A DNA stretch of 37,038 nt from a virus. Shown piece after piece: positions 30,974 to 37,038 of the stretch. The notes under the pieces are model-generated. The model had not been told where the DNA came from, did no database searches, and saw only the letters and a list, made by a program, of their open reading frames with translations. The stretch is from positions 1 through 37,038 of IMG/VR virus record IMGVR_UViG_3300017726_000022. One strand, 5' to 3'. The position numbers were made by a program, and so were the translations under genes. Numbering within the stretch: position 1 is the stretch's first letter; each line of letters starts with the position of its first letter.

Positions 30974-31415
30974 ACAGAGACAAAATAGGGAATTCGAAAC
31001 TAGAGAAAAAACTATCCGTAAGCAGGCGTGGAAAAGGCCAACAGTGTTGCCTGATCCTACTCCTCAAGATGGGTATACGTTTCACTGGGTTCGTGTAAGC
31101 ACTATGGGTCAACCTGATTCGACTAATGTTTCTTCTAAATTACGTGAAGGCTGGGAGCCTGTACGTGCAGAGGATCACCCCGAAATCTTTAGCGATGCTG
31201 TTGCTGACGCACGGTTCAAAGATAACGTCATCGTAGGTGGTCTAATGTTATGTAAAGCTCCCGACGAGCTTGTCCAAGAGCGAACTGAGTATTATGACCA
31301 ATTAACGGAATCTCAGATGAACTCCGTGGACAATAACCTCATGCGCGAGAATGATCCTCGTATGCCTATATTTAATGATAGGAAATCGAAGGTTACTTTC
31401 GGCAGAGGAAACTAA
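30966..31415 (+). CDS. Structural-region hypothetical protein
   Basis: A 149-residue protein often found between scaffold and capsid genes in marine podoviruses. A segment (RVSTMGQPDSTNVSSKLREGWEPVRAEDHP) and a VIVGGLMLCKAPDELVQERTEYY helix are recognisable but have no named function. It overlaps the scaffold gene by 8 bp. Probably a head-assembly factor (inference from place). Confidence 0.62.
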   Translation: MSKQRQNREFETREKTIRKQAWKRPTVLPDPTPQDGYTFHWVRVSTMGQPDSTNVSSKLREGWEPVRAEDHPEIFSDAVADARFKDNVIVGGLMLCKAPDELVQERTEYYDQLTESQMNSVDNNLMRENDPRMPIFNDRKSKVTFGRGN

Positions 31416-31438
31416 CTTTATTTTAGGAGTGTTTTATC

Positions 31439-32026
31439 ATGGCTTATCCAACAGTCAGTGCACCCTACGGTTTTCACCCAATTAACCGTGTAGACGGTAC
31501 GCCTTATGCAGGACAGACTCGCCTTATTCCTATTGCGAGCACCTACAACACGGCTATTTTCTACGGTGATCTGGTTAAAATCGTAGCGGCAGGCACAATA
31601 GAGAAGTTTACTGGCACTACTACTGGCTCCCCTTCGGGCGTCTTTGTAGGTGTCCAGTACGTCAATTCTGAAAGCCAGTTTACACCGGCTCAGTATTACC
31701 CCGGCACTAGCGTTACTGAAGCTTATGCTATCGTAGTTGACGACCCATTGGCGGCGTTTAAAGTCGCTGTAACTGCTGCTAACAGTTCTATGTCTTCGGC
31801 GGCTCGCGCTGCTGTAGGCTCGAACATGTCTGTTTTAGCAGGTACGGGTGACACGGCTACTGGAAACTCTGGTGCGTCAGTGCTGGCAGGTTCCGAAGCT
31901 ACAACCGCAGGTCTAGTTGTGCGCGTTATTGACACAATAGACGAAACTAAAACCGCTGCTGATACTTTTGTGGAGCTGGTCGTTAAGATCAACCTGCATC
32001 AGTACAACAACACAACCGGCGTATAA
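31439..32026 (+). CDS. Head decoration/structural protein
   Basis: A 195-residue Ala/Thr/Gly-rich, beta-strand-rich protein directly before the capsid gene, typical of decoration proteins that cement HK97-type heads. TTAGGAG lies upstream. The N-terminus AYPTVSAPYGFHPINRVDG is a pattern seen in such proteins. Assignment is from composition and position. Confidence 0.72.
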   Translation: MAYPTVSAPYGFHPINRVDGTPYAGQTRLIPIASTYNTAIFYGDLVKIVAAGTIEKFTGTTTGSPSGVFVGVQYVNSESQFTPAQYYPGTSVTEAYAIVVDDPLAAFKVAVTAANSSMSSAARAAVGSNMSVLAGTGDTATGNSGASVLAGSEATTAGLVVRVIDTIDETKTAADTFVELVVKINLHQYNNTTGV

Positions 32027-32038
32027 GGAGGCTGACTA

Positions 32039-32947
32039 ATGGCTATTTCAAGAGCGCAACTCCTTAAGGAGCTACTACCGGGTCTAAACGCCCTATTTGG
32101 CCTCGAATACGCTAAGTATGGCGATGAGGCTGCTGAAATCTTCGAGACTGAATCTTCGGAACGGTCTTTCGAGGAAGAAACTAAGTTGTCTGGTTTCAGT
32201 GCTGCACCTGTTAAAGGTGAGGGTTCTGCAATCTCTTATGACAACGCGCAAGAAGCTTGGACTGCTCGTTACACACACGAGACAGTCGCTATGGGCTTTT
32301 CGCTGACTGAGGAAGCAATCGAAGATAATCTCTACGATTCTCTCTCTTCTCGCTATACAAAGGCACTTGCCCGCGCTATGGCGTACACCAAGCAAACCAA
32401 AGGCGCTGCTATTCTTAACAACGCTTTTGCTGCCGGTACTACATATGGTGATGGACAGACTCTCTGTTCTACTGCTCACCCTCTAGTATCTGGTGGTACT
32501 AACTCAAACCGTCCTGCTGTTGCGGCTGACCTTAACGAAGCTTCTCTTGAAGCGGCTGTTATCCAGATCGCTGGTTGGACTGATGAGCGTGGTCTGCTTA
32601 TCGCAGCTAAGCCTTCTAAGCTGGTTATCCCACCTGCGTTGCAATTCGTTGCTACTCGCCTGTTGGATTCCGAGCTTCGTCCGGGTACAGCGGATAACGA
32701 CATCAATGCCATGAACAACAACGGTACAGTTCCGGGTGGTTATACAGTTAACAACTACCTTACTGATACCAATGCTTGGTTCTTGATGACTGACATCCCG
32801 AATGGCCTGAAGCACTTTGTCCGCTCACCCATGGCAACTAGCATGGATGCAGACTTTGACACAGGTAACAGCCGATATAAGGCTCGTGAGCGATATAGCT
32901 TCGGCGTATCTGACCCACTGGGCGTTTTCGGTTCACCCGGCGCTTAA
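32039..32947 (+). CDS. Major capsid protein (Mu gpT-like, HK97 fold)
   Basis: A 302-residue shell protein. The beginning (AQLLKELLPGLNALFGLEY) and the ETVAMGFSLTEEAIEDNLYDSL, LLIAAKPSKLVIPPALQ and KARERYSFGVSDPLGVFGSPG segments are typical of the gpT-like major head subunit family. No protease or cleavage site is obvious. It has a strong AAGGAGG site and is followed by an intrinsic terminator, which would raise the level of capsid mRNA ahead of minor genes. Confidence 0.88.
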   Translation: MAISRAQLLKELLPGLNALFGLEYAKYGDEAAEIFETESSERSFEEETKLSGFSAAPVKGEGSAISYDNAQEAWTARYTHETVAMGFSLTEEAIEDNLYDSLSSRYTKALARAMAYTKQTKGAAILNNAFAAGTTYGDGQTLCSTAHPLVSGGTNSNRPAVAADLNEASLEAAVIQIAGWTDERGLLIAAKPSKLVIPPALQFVATRLLDSELRPGTADNDINAMNNNGTVPGGYTVNNYLTDTNAWFLMTDIPNGLKHFVRSPMATSMDADFDTGNSRYKARERYSFGVSDPLGVFGSPGA

Positions 32948-32974
32948 TAAGCAAAAGGTAATTGTGGGTGGATT

Positions 32975-33000
32975 GGGGGCTTCGGCCCCCTTTCTTTTGT
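32975..33000 (+). terminator. Intrinsic terminator after the capsid gene
   Basis: GGGGGC, TTCG, GCCCCC then TTTCTTTTG: a GC stem with a tetraloop and U-rich tail, 28 bp after the capsid stop. It should reduce transcription into the following genes. Confidence 0.9.
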
Positions 33001-33029
33001 TTGTACAAAACTAGTTTACGTGATATATA
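33001..33029 (+). promoter_or_regulatory. Weak promoter candidate after the terminator
   Basis: TTGTAC (33001-33006), 17 nt, TATATA (33024-33029). It would restart transcription for the decoration-type genes beyond the capsid terminator. The -35 is only a fair match. Confidence 0.3.
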
Positions 33030-33051
33030 CTAGAGTATACCGAGGTCATTC

Positions 33052-33096
33052 GGTGTATCTGACAGTCTCGGCTGACGACATGCAGACAGATACGCC
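33052..33096 (+). repeat. Leader hairpin before the post-capsid genes
   Basis: GGTGTATCTG (33052-33061) can pair with CAGATACGCC (33087-33096): 10 bp including one G-T pair, 25-nt loop. It would form in the 5' leader of the 33128 gene. Confidence 0.45.
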
Positions 33097-33127
33097 CCAC
33101 AAACTAACTCGCATGTGAGGAATTAAA

Positions 33128-33601
33128 ATGGGTACTACTACCTTTTCTGGCCCCGTCAAAGCGGGCACTATTTCAAATACTACCGGAACAACTCTCGGTG
33201 AAGACGTAAAGAACACGGGCCAAGTTGTTATGGCTCAGACTTTTACAACCGGCAGTCTTGCTGGCGGAGCTTCCGCTGCAAATGAGACTACTGTAGTTAT
33301 TCCAGCCAACTCTCAAATTGTTGATATCGTAATAGATTGCCCCACCGCTATGGGCAACGCTACAGCAGTGCTGAGTATTGGCGATACTGTTGGTGGCAAT
33401 GCTACGTTTATCAATGCCTTTAACATTACAGTTGCTTCCGGTGCAGGTCGAAAGTACCCGACTACTCAGGCTGGCGGCGCTCTTGCTTGGGCAGATACTG
33501 GCACTGCGGATAAGAAGCTGACTTGGACTACCACCGGAGCTACTGATGCCGGGGAAATTAGAGCGACTGTTCTGTATCAACAAAACATTAATCTCGCCTA
33601 A
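33128..33601 (+). CDS. Virion structural protein (Gly/Thr/Ala-rich)
   Basis: A 157-residue beta-rich protein of low-complexity Thr/Ala/Gly composition, with QIVDIVIDCPTAMGNATAVLSIGDTVGG near the middle and ending VLYQQNINLA. Proteins like this sit on heads or tails of marine phages. GAGG lies 7 nt upstream of the ATG. It lies behind the capsid terminator, with a related-looking protein next to it. Confidence 0.65.
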   Translation: MGTTTFSGPVKAGTISNTTGTTLGEDVKNTGQVVMAQTFTTGSLAGGASAANETTVVIPANSQIVDIVIDCPTAMGNATAVLSIGDTVGGNATFINAFNITVASGAGRKYPTTQAGGALAWADTGTADKKLTWTTTGATDAGEIRATVLYQQNINLA

Positions 33602-33635
33602 ATTGGGTTATTGACCTCTAAAGTAGGAGATTTAA

Positions 33636-34040
33636 ATGGCTGATACAGTAACGACTCAAATAATCCAAGACGGGGCACGTCAAGCGATCATTAAAGTCAA
33701 CACTGCTGTGGGTAACACAGATGTAGTTACGTCTACGATGGTGGATGTATCTGCGTTGAGTGCAGACCCCATTAGCAGGAGAGCCTGTACTGGCGTGACT
33801 TTGCTGGGACTTACTTACCTTGGTGTGGGTGTTGGGGTCAAATTAGAATGGGATGCCTCGACTAACGTCCTTCTATTTGACTTCCCGGTTAATTGGACAG
33901 AGCAGTATGACTTCTCTGACTACGGGATACCCAACAATTCTGGTTCTGGCAAAACGGGAGACATAGTAGCGACTACTGTATCTCCCAGTGCTGGTGATAC
34001 TTACTCTTTCATATTTACTGTGCAAAAGCTCTATGGCTAA
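33636..34040 (+). CDS. Virion structural protein
   Basis: A 134-residue protein with strong beta-strand character (GVTLLGLTYLGVGVGVKLEWDAS; NVLLFDFPVNWTEQYDFSDYG). No specific family, but such proteins accompany capsid genes in marine phages. TAGGAG lies upstream. The next gene starts 8 bp before its end. Confidence 0.62.
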   Translation: MADTVTTQIIQDGARQAIIKVNTAVGNTDVVTSTMVDVSALSADPISRRACTGVTLLGLTYLGVGVGVKLEWDASTNVLLFDFPVNWTEQYDFSDYGIPNNSGSGKTGDIVATTVSPSAGDTYSFIFTVQKLYG

Positions 34041-34323
34041 GAAAAAGGGAACTATGAAAGGCCACACCATTAAAGGTGGTCATAAGCGTCCAACTAAGTC
34101 TGGCGCAGGTATGACCAAGAAGGGTGTGGCTAAATATCGTAGAGACAACCCCGGCTCTAAGCTAAAGACAGCCGTTACTGGTAAAGTAAAGAAGGGCAGT
34201 AAAGCAGCAAAGCGTCGTAAGTCTTTTTGTGCGCGTTCTGCTGGGCAGATGAAACAGTTTCCAAAAGCAGCTAAAGACCCTAATTCTAGGCTGCGGCAAG
34301 CCAGAAAACGGTGGAAATGTTAA
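34033..34323 (+). CDS. Basic phage protein (possibly DUF6321-like)
   Basis: A 96-residue Lys/Arg/Gly-rich protein; ATG 34033 is chosen because it opens the conserved MAKKKGTMKGHTIKGGHKRP start. KPTKSGAGMTKKG-type, NPGSKLKTAVTG and KAAKRRKSFCARSAGQM motifs are shared with a phage family I remember as DUF6321; the name is tentative. Probably a minor virion or DNA-binding protein. PqqA-like gene follows after 18 bp. Confidence 0.62.
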   Translation: MAKKKGTMKGHTIKGGHKRPTKSGAGMTKKGVAKYRRDNPGSKLKTAVTGKVKKGSKAAKRRKSFCARSAGQMKQFPKAAKDPNSRLRQARKRWKC

Positions 34324-34341
34324 ACACGGTAGGAGGTTATT

Positions 34342-34413
34342 ATGTGGACTAAACCAACATACGAAAAGATTCGCTTAGGTTTTGAAGTCACTATGTACTT
34401 CAAGAATCGTTAA
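34342..34413 (+). CDS. pqqA: PQQ precursor peptide PqqA-like protein
   Basis: A 23-residue gene read directly. It starts MWTKP and contains GFEVTMYF, so the Glu (E15) and Tyr (Y19) that PqqE joins and later enzymes convert to the cofactor pyrroloquinoline quinone are both present in the family's E-x3-Y spacing. Length (22-24 residues) and the N-terminal MW-K-P also match gammaproteobacterial PqqA. A perfect AGGAGG lies 5 nt before ATG 34342 and the TAA overlaps the next ATG (TAATG), so it is part of the late operon. No pqqB, C, D or E gene is in the window, so it would need the host's enzymes. Chance match is very unlikely; function in the phage is inferred. Confidence 0.85.
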   Translation: MWTKPTYEKIRLGFEVTMYFKNR

Positions 34414-34712
34414 TGCCTAGCAAGTCCAAGAAGCAGCACAAGTTTATGGCAGCGGTGGCTAATAACCCAGAGTTTGCCAGCGAAGCAGGCGTCCCCCAGA
34501 GCGTAGGGCGCGAGTACATGAAGGCCGATGAAGGCCGTTTTGCAGGAGGTGGTCTGATGAAAGAAGTACCTGAAGATAAGAAAAGTTCCTTGGGCAAACT
34601 GCCTGAACCTGTACGCAACAAAATGGGGTACATGGCCGAAGGCGGTAACGTCAAAGGTATGAAGAAGTGCCCCCGTGATGGCATAGCACAACGTGGAAGA
34701 ACACGAGCATGA
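34413..34712 (+). CDS. Small phage protein (DUF3008-like start)
   Basis: A 99-residue protein. The beginning SKSKKQHKFMAAVANNPEFA resembles the DUF3008 family of small phage proteins (tentative); after it come Gly-Met-Lys stretches (FAGGGLMKEV; MAEGGNVKGMKKC). It starts at TAATG after pqqA and overlaps the next gene by ATGA. Probably packaged in or attached to the virion. Confidence 0.58.
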   Translation: MPSKSKKQHKFMAAVANNPEFASEAGVPQSVGREYMKADEGRFAGGGLMKEVPEDKKSSLGKLPEPVRNKMGYMAEGGNVKGMKKCPRDGIAQRGRTRA

Positions 34713-34897
34713 TGAAGTGTAGAGGTATGGGTAAAATGAAACCTGTAGCCCTAAAGAAAGGCGGGTCGGTCAAAGATGCGTGCTACAACAAAGTGAAGTC
34801 GCGCTATAAAGTCTTCCCATCTGCCTATGCTTCTGGTGCCATAGCTAAGTGCCGTAAGGTCGGTGCTAAGAACTGGGGAAACAGTGGCCGTTCGTAA
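34709..34897 (+). CDS. Small basic Cys-containing protein
   Basis: A 62-residue protein rich in Lys/Gly (MKPVALKKGGSVKDACYNKV) with C4, C25 and C48. It starts in ATGA overlap with the previous gene and overlaps the next by 14 bp. A cluster member of unknown role. Confidence 0.58.
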   Translation: MMKCRGMGKMKPVALKKGGSVKDACYNKVKSRYKVFPSAYASGAIAKCRKVGAKNWGNSGRS

Positions 34898-35183
34898 GAC
34901 AGAAAAAGGTGCAGCGTTAAAACGCTGGTTTAAGGAAGATTGGAAAGATGTCCGTACTGGTAAAGCGTGTGGCCGGAAAAAGGGTGAAAAGCGCGGTACA
35001 CCTTACTGTAGGCCCAGTAAAAAGGTCTCTAGTAAGACCCCTAAGACCTCTGGAGAGATGACCGCAGCAGAGAAAAAGAAGCGGATAGCCCAGAAAAAAC
35101 GGCTGGGGCAACCGGCAGGCAAGCCCAGAAGAGTAGAGTCTTTACGGAAGAAGAAAAAGAAAGTTGTTAAGAAAAAGAAATGA
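34884..35183 (+). CDS. Basic phage protein (DUF5872-like)
   Basis: A 99-residue, very basic protein. GTG 34884 is chosen: GGGGAAAC is just upstream and it gives the usual AVRKTEKGAALKRWFKEDW start; a GTG at 34863 is an alternative. GKACGRKKGEKRGTPYCRPSKKVSSKTP carries two Cys in a pattern common to a phage family I recall as DUF5872 (tentative). The end is Lys-only, suggesting DNA contact. Confidence 0.6.
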   Translation: MAVRKTEKGAALKRWFKEDWKDVRTGKACGRKKGEKRGTPYCRPSKKVSSKTPKTSGEMTAAEKKKRIAQKKRLGQPAGKPRRVESLRKKKKKVVKKKK

Positions 35184-35752
35184 TTACTTGGACTGAACGT
35201 AACGACATAGTTGAAGAAATAAAAGAGTGGTCAAAGCATACTTTAGAGGTTAGCAACCCAGAATTTAACGATTTACCCCCGTGCCCATATGCAAAAGCAG
35301 CGTGGCAAGAGAGTAAAGTAGACATAGTTTTTAAGTTTGAGGCTGAAGATTACAAAAAACTGTACATGGCGCTCCACAACTGGGACGACAGAAAAGACTT
35401 AGTAATCATAGCGGATACGGAGTTCATAGAAGACCAAGACGAGTTTCATCAGTTTGTAGATAGCATAAACGAAGCCATCGCAAACAACGTGTTTAGAGAC
35501 AAAGACATGTGGGTTATGGGTTTTCACCCAGAGGATGAAGCTAACGAGTTGTTCGACGAGGGGGAGTTTGAACCCCAAGCAGGTACTGAATACGCACTAT
35601 TGTTTGTGCAGCGGTTATCCAAGTTAGAGAAAGCCGCAGAGAAGTTAAGACCTCTTGGTTATTACGATAAGTATTTTCAAGAGTATGATGTAGCTGACAT
35701 GTACGAACTTCGTACAAACTTTTACAGGAGACTGAAAGATGGCAGGTGCTAA
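35180..35752 (+). CDS. Uncharacterised phage protein
   Basis: A 190-residue acidic protein. PPCPYAKAAWQESKVDIVF near 33-51 and MGFHPEDEANELFDEGEFEP near 113-132 are recognisable from marine phage genomes but have no known role (possibly DUF1415-related, weak). It overlaps both neighbours (ATGA and 14 bp). It is the one acidic protein in an otherwise basic cluster. Confidence 0.6.
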   Translation: MITWTERNDIVEEIKEWSKHTLEVSNPEFNDLPPCPYAKAAWQESKVDIVFKFEAEDYKKLYMALHNWDDRKDLVIIADTEFIEDQDEFHQFVDSINEAIANNVFRDKDMWVMGFHPEDEANELFDEGEFEPQAGTEYALLFVQRLSKLEKAAEKLRPLGYYDKYFQEYDVADMYELRTNFYRRLKDGRC

Positions 35753-35876
35753 AAAAGGTTTTATGAAAAAAGGTATGCGCGGTGGCGGCATGGCTAAGAA
35801 GAAAGGTCCAATGGGCTTTAAAAAAGGCGGCAAAGCCAAAAAGAAAGCAGGCATGAGACGCAAGAAGAAGAAGTAA
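35739..35876 (+). CDS. Very small Lys/Gly/Met-rich basic protein
   Basis: A 45-residue gene read directly. MAGAKKGFMKKGMRGGGMAK continues as Lys/Gly/Met repeats and ends in a run of Lys. GGAG lies 8 nt before ATG 35739, inside the end of the previous gene. It could be a DNA-condensing or core virion peptide. Confidence 0.62.
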   Translation: MAGAKKGFMKKGMRGGGMAKKKGPMGFKKGGKAKKKAGMRRKKKK

Positions 35877-35879
35877 TCT

Positions 35880-36584
35880 ATGACTACCTCGGGAACTGCC
35901 ACATTCAATATGGACTTCACGGAGATCGCTGAAGAAGCGTGGGAACGTGCTGGCCGTGAGATGCGTTCGGGATATGACCTGCGTACTGCACGTAGGTCTA
36001 TGAACCTGCTTACTATTGAGTGGCAGAACCGTGGCATTAACATGTGGACTATAGATGAAGGCACTGTCAACCTTGTGGAAGGAACGGCGACGTACGCTCT
36101 ACCGGCAGACACCATTGATTTGCTTGAGCACGTTGTACGTACTGGTAGCGGTAATGTTACTACTCAGTCTGATCTCAACATTACGCGCATAAGTGTATCT
36201 ACTTACTCTAGTATCCCTAACAAACTTTCTCAGGGACGCCCTATACAACTGTATATAGACAGAGGCCAAGCAAACCCCTCCGTCACTGTATGGCCCGTCC
36301 CAGATCAGGGCACTGCGCTTGCCCCGTACTATATTTTAAAGTATTACCGTATGCGCCGTATTGAGGATTCGGGAACGGGTGTGAACACCGCCGATGTCAA
36401 CTTTAGATTCCTACCCTGCCTAGTTGCAGGGCTTGCGTATTATATAGCGCAAAAAGACCCAGAACTGATGCCTAGAATACCTATGATACAAGCAGAGTAT
36501 GAAAGGCAGTTTGAACTAGCGGCAGGAGAAGACAGAGAAAAAGCTTCTATTAGTTTAGTACCTCGTAGCTATGGCGTGAGGTAG
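35880..36584 (+). CDS. Head-tail adaptor/tail tubular protein A-like
   Basis: A 234-residue protein with the pattern of T7 gp11/P22 gp4-like adaptor proteins: EIAEEAWERAGREMRSGYDLRTARRSMNLLTIEWQNRG (about 16-53), a TYALPADTIDLLEHVV strand (about 70-85), and a C-terminal helix FLPCLVAGLAYYIAQKDPE with a Y-E-R-Q-F-E-L ending. It joins portal and tail. It starts 3 bp after the 45-residue gene. Confidence 0.82.
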   Translation: MTTSGTATFNMDFTEIAEEAWERAGREMRSGYDLRTARRSMNLLTIEWQNRGINMWTIDEGTVNLVEGTATYALPADTIDLLEHVVRTGSGNVTTQSDLNITRISVSTYSSIPNKLSQGRPIQLYIDRGQANPSVTVWPVPDQGTALAPYYILKYYRMRRIEDSGTGVNTADVNFRFLPCLVAGLAYYIAQKDPELMPRIPMIQAEYERQFELAAGEDREKASISLVPRSYGVR

Positions 36585-36586
36585 AC

Positions 36587-37038
36587 ATGAGTCAGAGATT
36601 TGCCTCGGCTCAGAACGCAATAGCGATATGCGATATTTGCGGGTTTCAGTACAAACTTAGAGAGCTTAGACAACTAATTGTAAAAGGGAACAAGACAAAC
36701 TTAAAAGCTTGTCCCGAATGTTGGAACCCAGACCAGCCACAAAACAGGCTGGGAGAGTTTCCAGTAGATGATCCACAGGCAGTGCGCGATCCTAGATCAG
36801 ACGCTGCGGAGCTTGCAGCTAGTAGAGCACATATACAGCCTATAAACCCCTCGTTAGTTTTAGGGTCAGGACAGATAGGCCAAGTTGTAATAGTAGGGGC
36901 TATTAATGCACTTGTTGTAACAGTTGCTAACCCCGGAGTTGGAAATAGGTATTATGTTGAAGGAGCGTTACAAGCTACGATGAGTTTAAGCGAAGGTAGC
37001 ACCTACAGAATAGACCAGAGCGATAACTCAAATAGCGG
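36587..37038 (+). CDS. Virion protein with N-terminal zinc ribbon (3'-partial)
   Basis: The frame runs off the right edge after 150 codons. CDICGF (about 15-20) and CPECWNP (about 42-48) make a CxxC...CxxC zinc ribbon. The part near the edge (NRYYVEGALQATMSLSEGSTYRIDQSDNSN) matches a beta domain frequent in marine phage tail proteins with YYxxG...STYRxDQSD. GAGG lies upstream of ATG 36587. Probably a tail or fibre-related protein, inferred. Confidence 0.68.
   Translation, partial: MSQRFASAQNAIAICDICGFQYKLRELRQLIVKGNKTNLKACPECWNPDQPQNRLGEFPVDDPQAVRDPRSDAAELAASRAHIQPINPSLVLGSGQIGQVVIVGAINALVVTVANPGVGNRYYVEGALQATMSLSEGSTYRIDQSDNSNS

Overview
The window is part of the genome of a double-stranded DNA tailed bacteriophage, most likely a marine podovirus. 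Supporting this are a terminase pair, a large P22-type portal, a gpT-like HK97-fold capsid protein, a T7-gp9-like scaffold, a short-tail adaptor, a family A DNA polymerase, a primase-helicase and a giant internal virion/polyvalent protein. No tRNA or rRNA gene, integrase or CRISPR array was seen. Genes are packed tightly with ATGA and TAATG overlaps. The host is not identified; a PqqA-like peptide of gammaproteobacterial type hints at a PQQ-making proteobacterium, which is inference.

Layout. (1) 2-3175, plus strand: a giant virion protein with a metallopeptidase motif, open at the left edge and probably the far end of the structural module in a circularly permuted map. (2) 3172-16058, minus strand: replication and nucleic-acid metabolism (primase-helicase, small HTH protein, zinc-domain SSB, coiled-coil protein, SNF2-like helicase, large unknown protein, HNH-like basic protein, PD-(D/E)XK exonuclease, SNase, SleB-like hydrolase, second HTH protein, DNA polymerase A, VRR-NUC). 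(3) 16098-24143, minus strand: an accessory region built round a MoxR AAA+ ATPase and a VWA/metallopeptidase protein. It is punctuated by eight copies of a 20-bp palindrome (AACATTGAATATTCAATGTT) and two copies of an unrelated 19-bp palindrome, with three promoter candidates and two strong terminators. (4) 22932-23399 and 24144-24467: non-coding control DNA with about a dozen TAACATT-type short repeats and G-quadruplex-type G tracts on the minus strand. (5) 24468-37038, plus strand: packaging, portal, GroES-like co-chaperonin, scaffold, capsid, decoration proteins, a cluster of very small basic proteins, and the tail adaptor.

The most striking item is a 23-codon gene at 34342-34413, with a perfect AGGAGG ribosome-binding site. 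It encodes a complete PqqA-like peptide, the precursor of the redox cofactor pyrroloquinoline quinone, embedded in the late structural operon. The second is the palindrome family. Six copies lie 11-33 nt upstream of a start codon and two lie between the last stop codon and the terminator of a transcription unit, so they bound nearly every cassette of the accessory region. Several small genes (12756-12935, 13583-13717, 22513-22680, 34342-34413, 35739-35876 and the truncated one at 36587) were found by reading the sequence directly.
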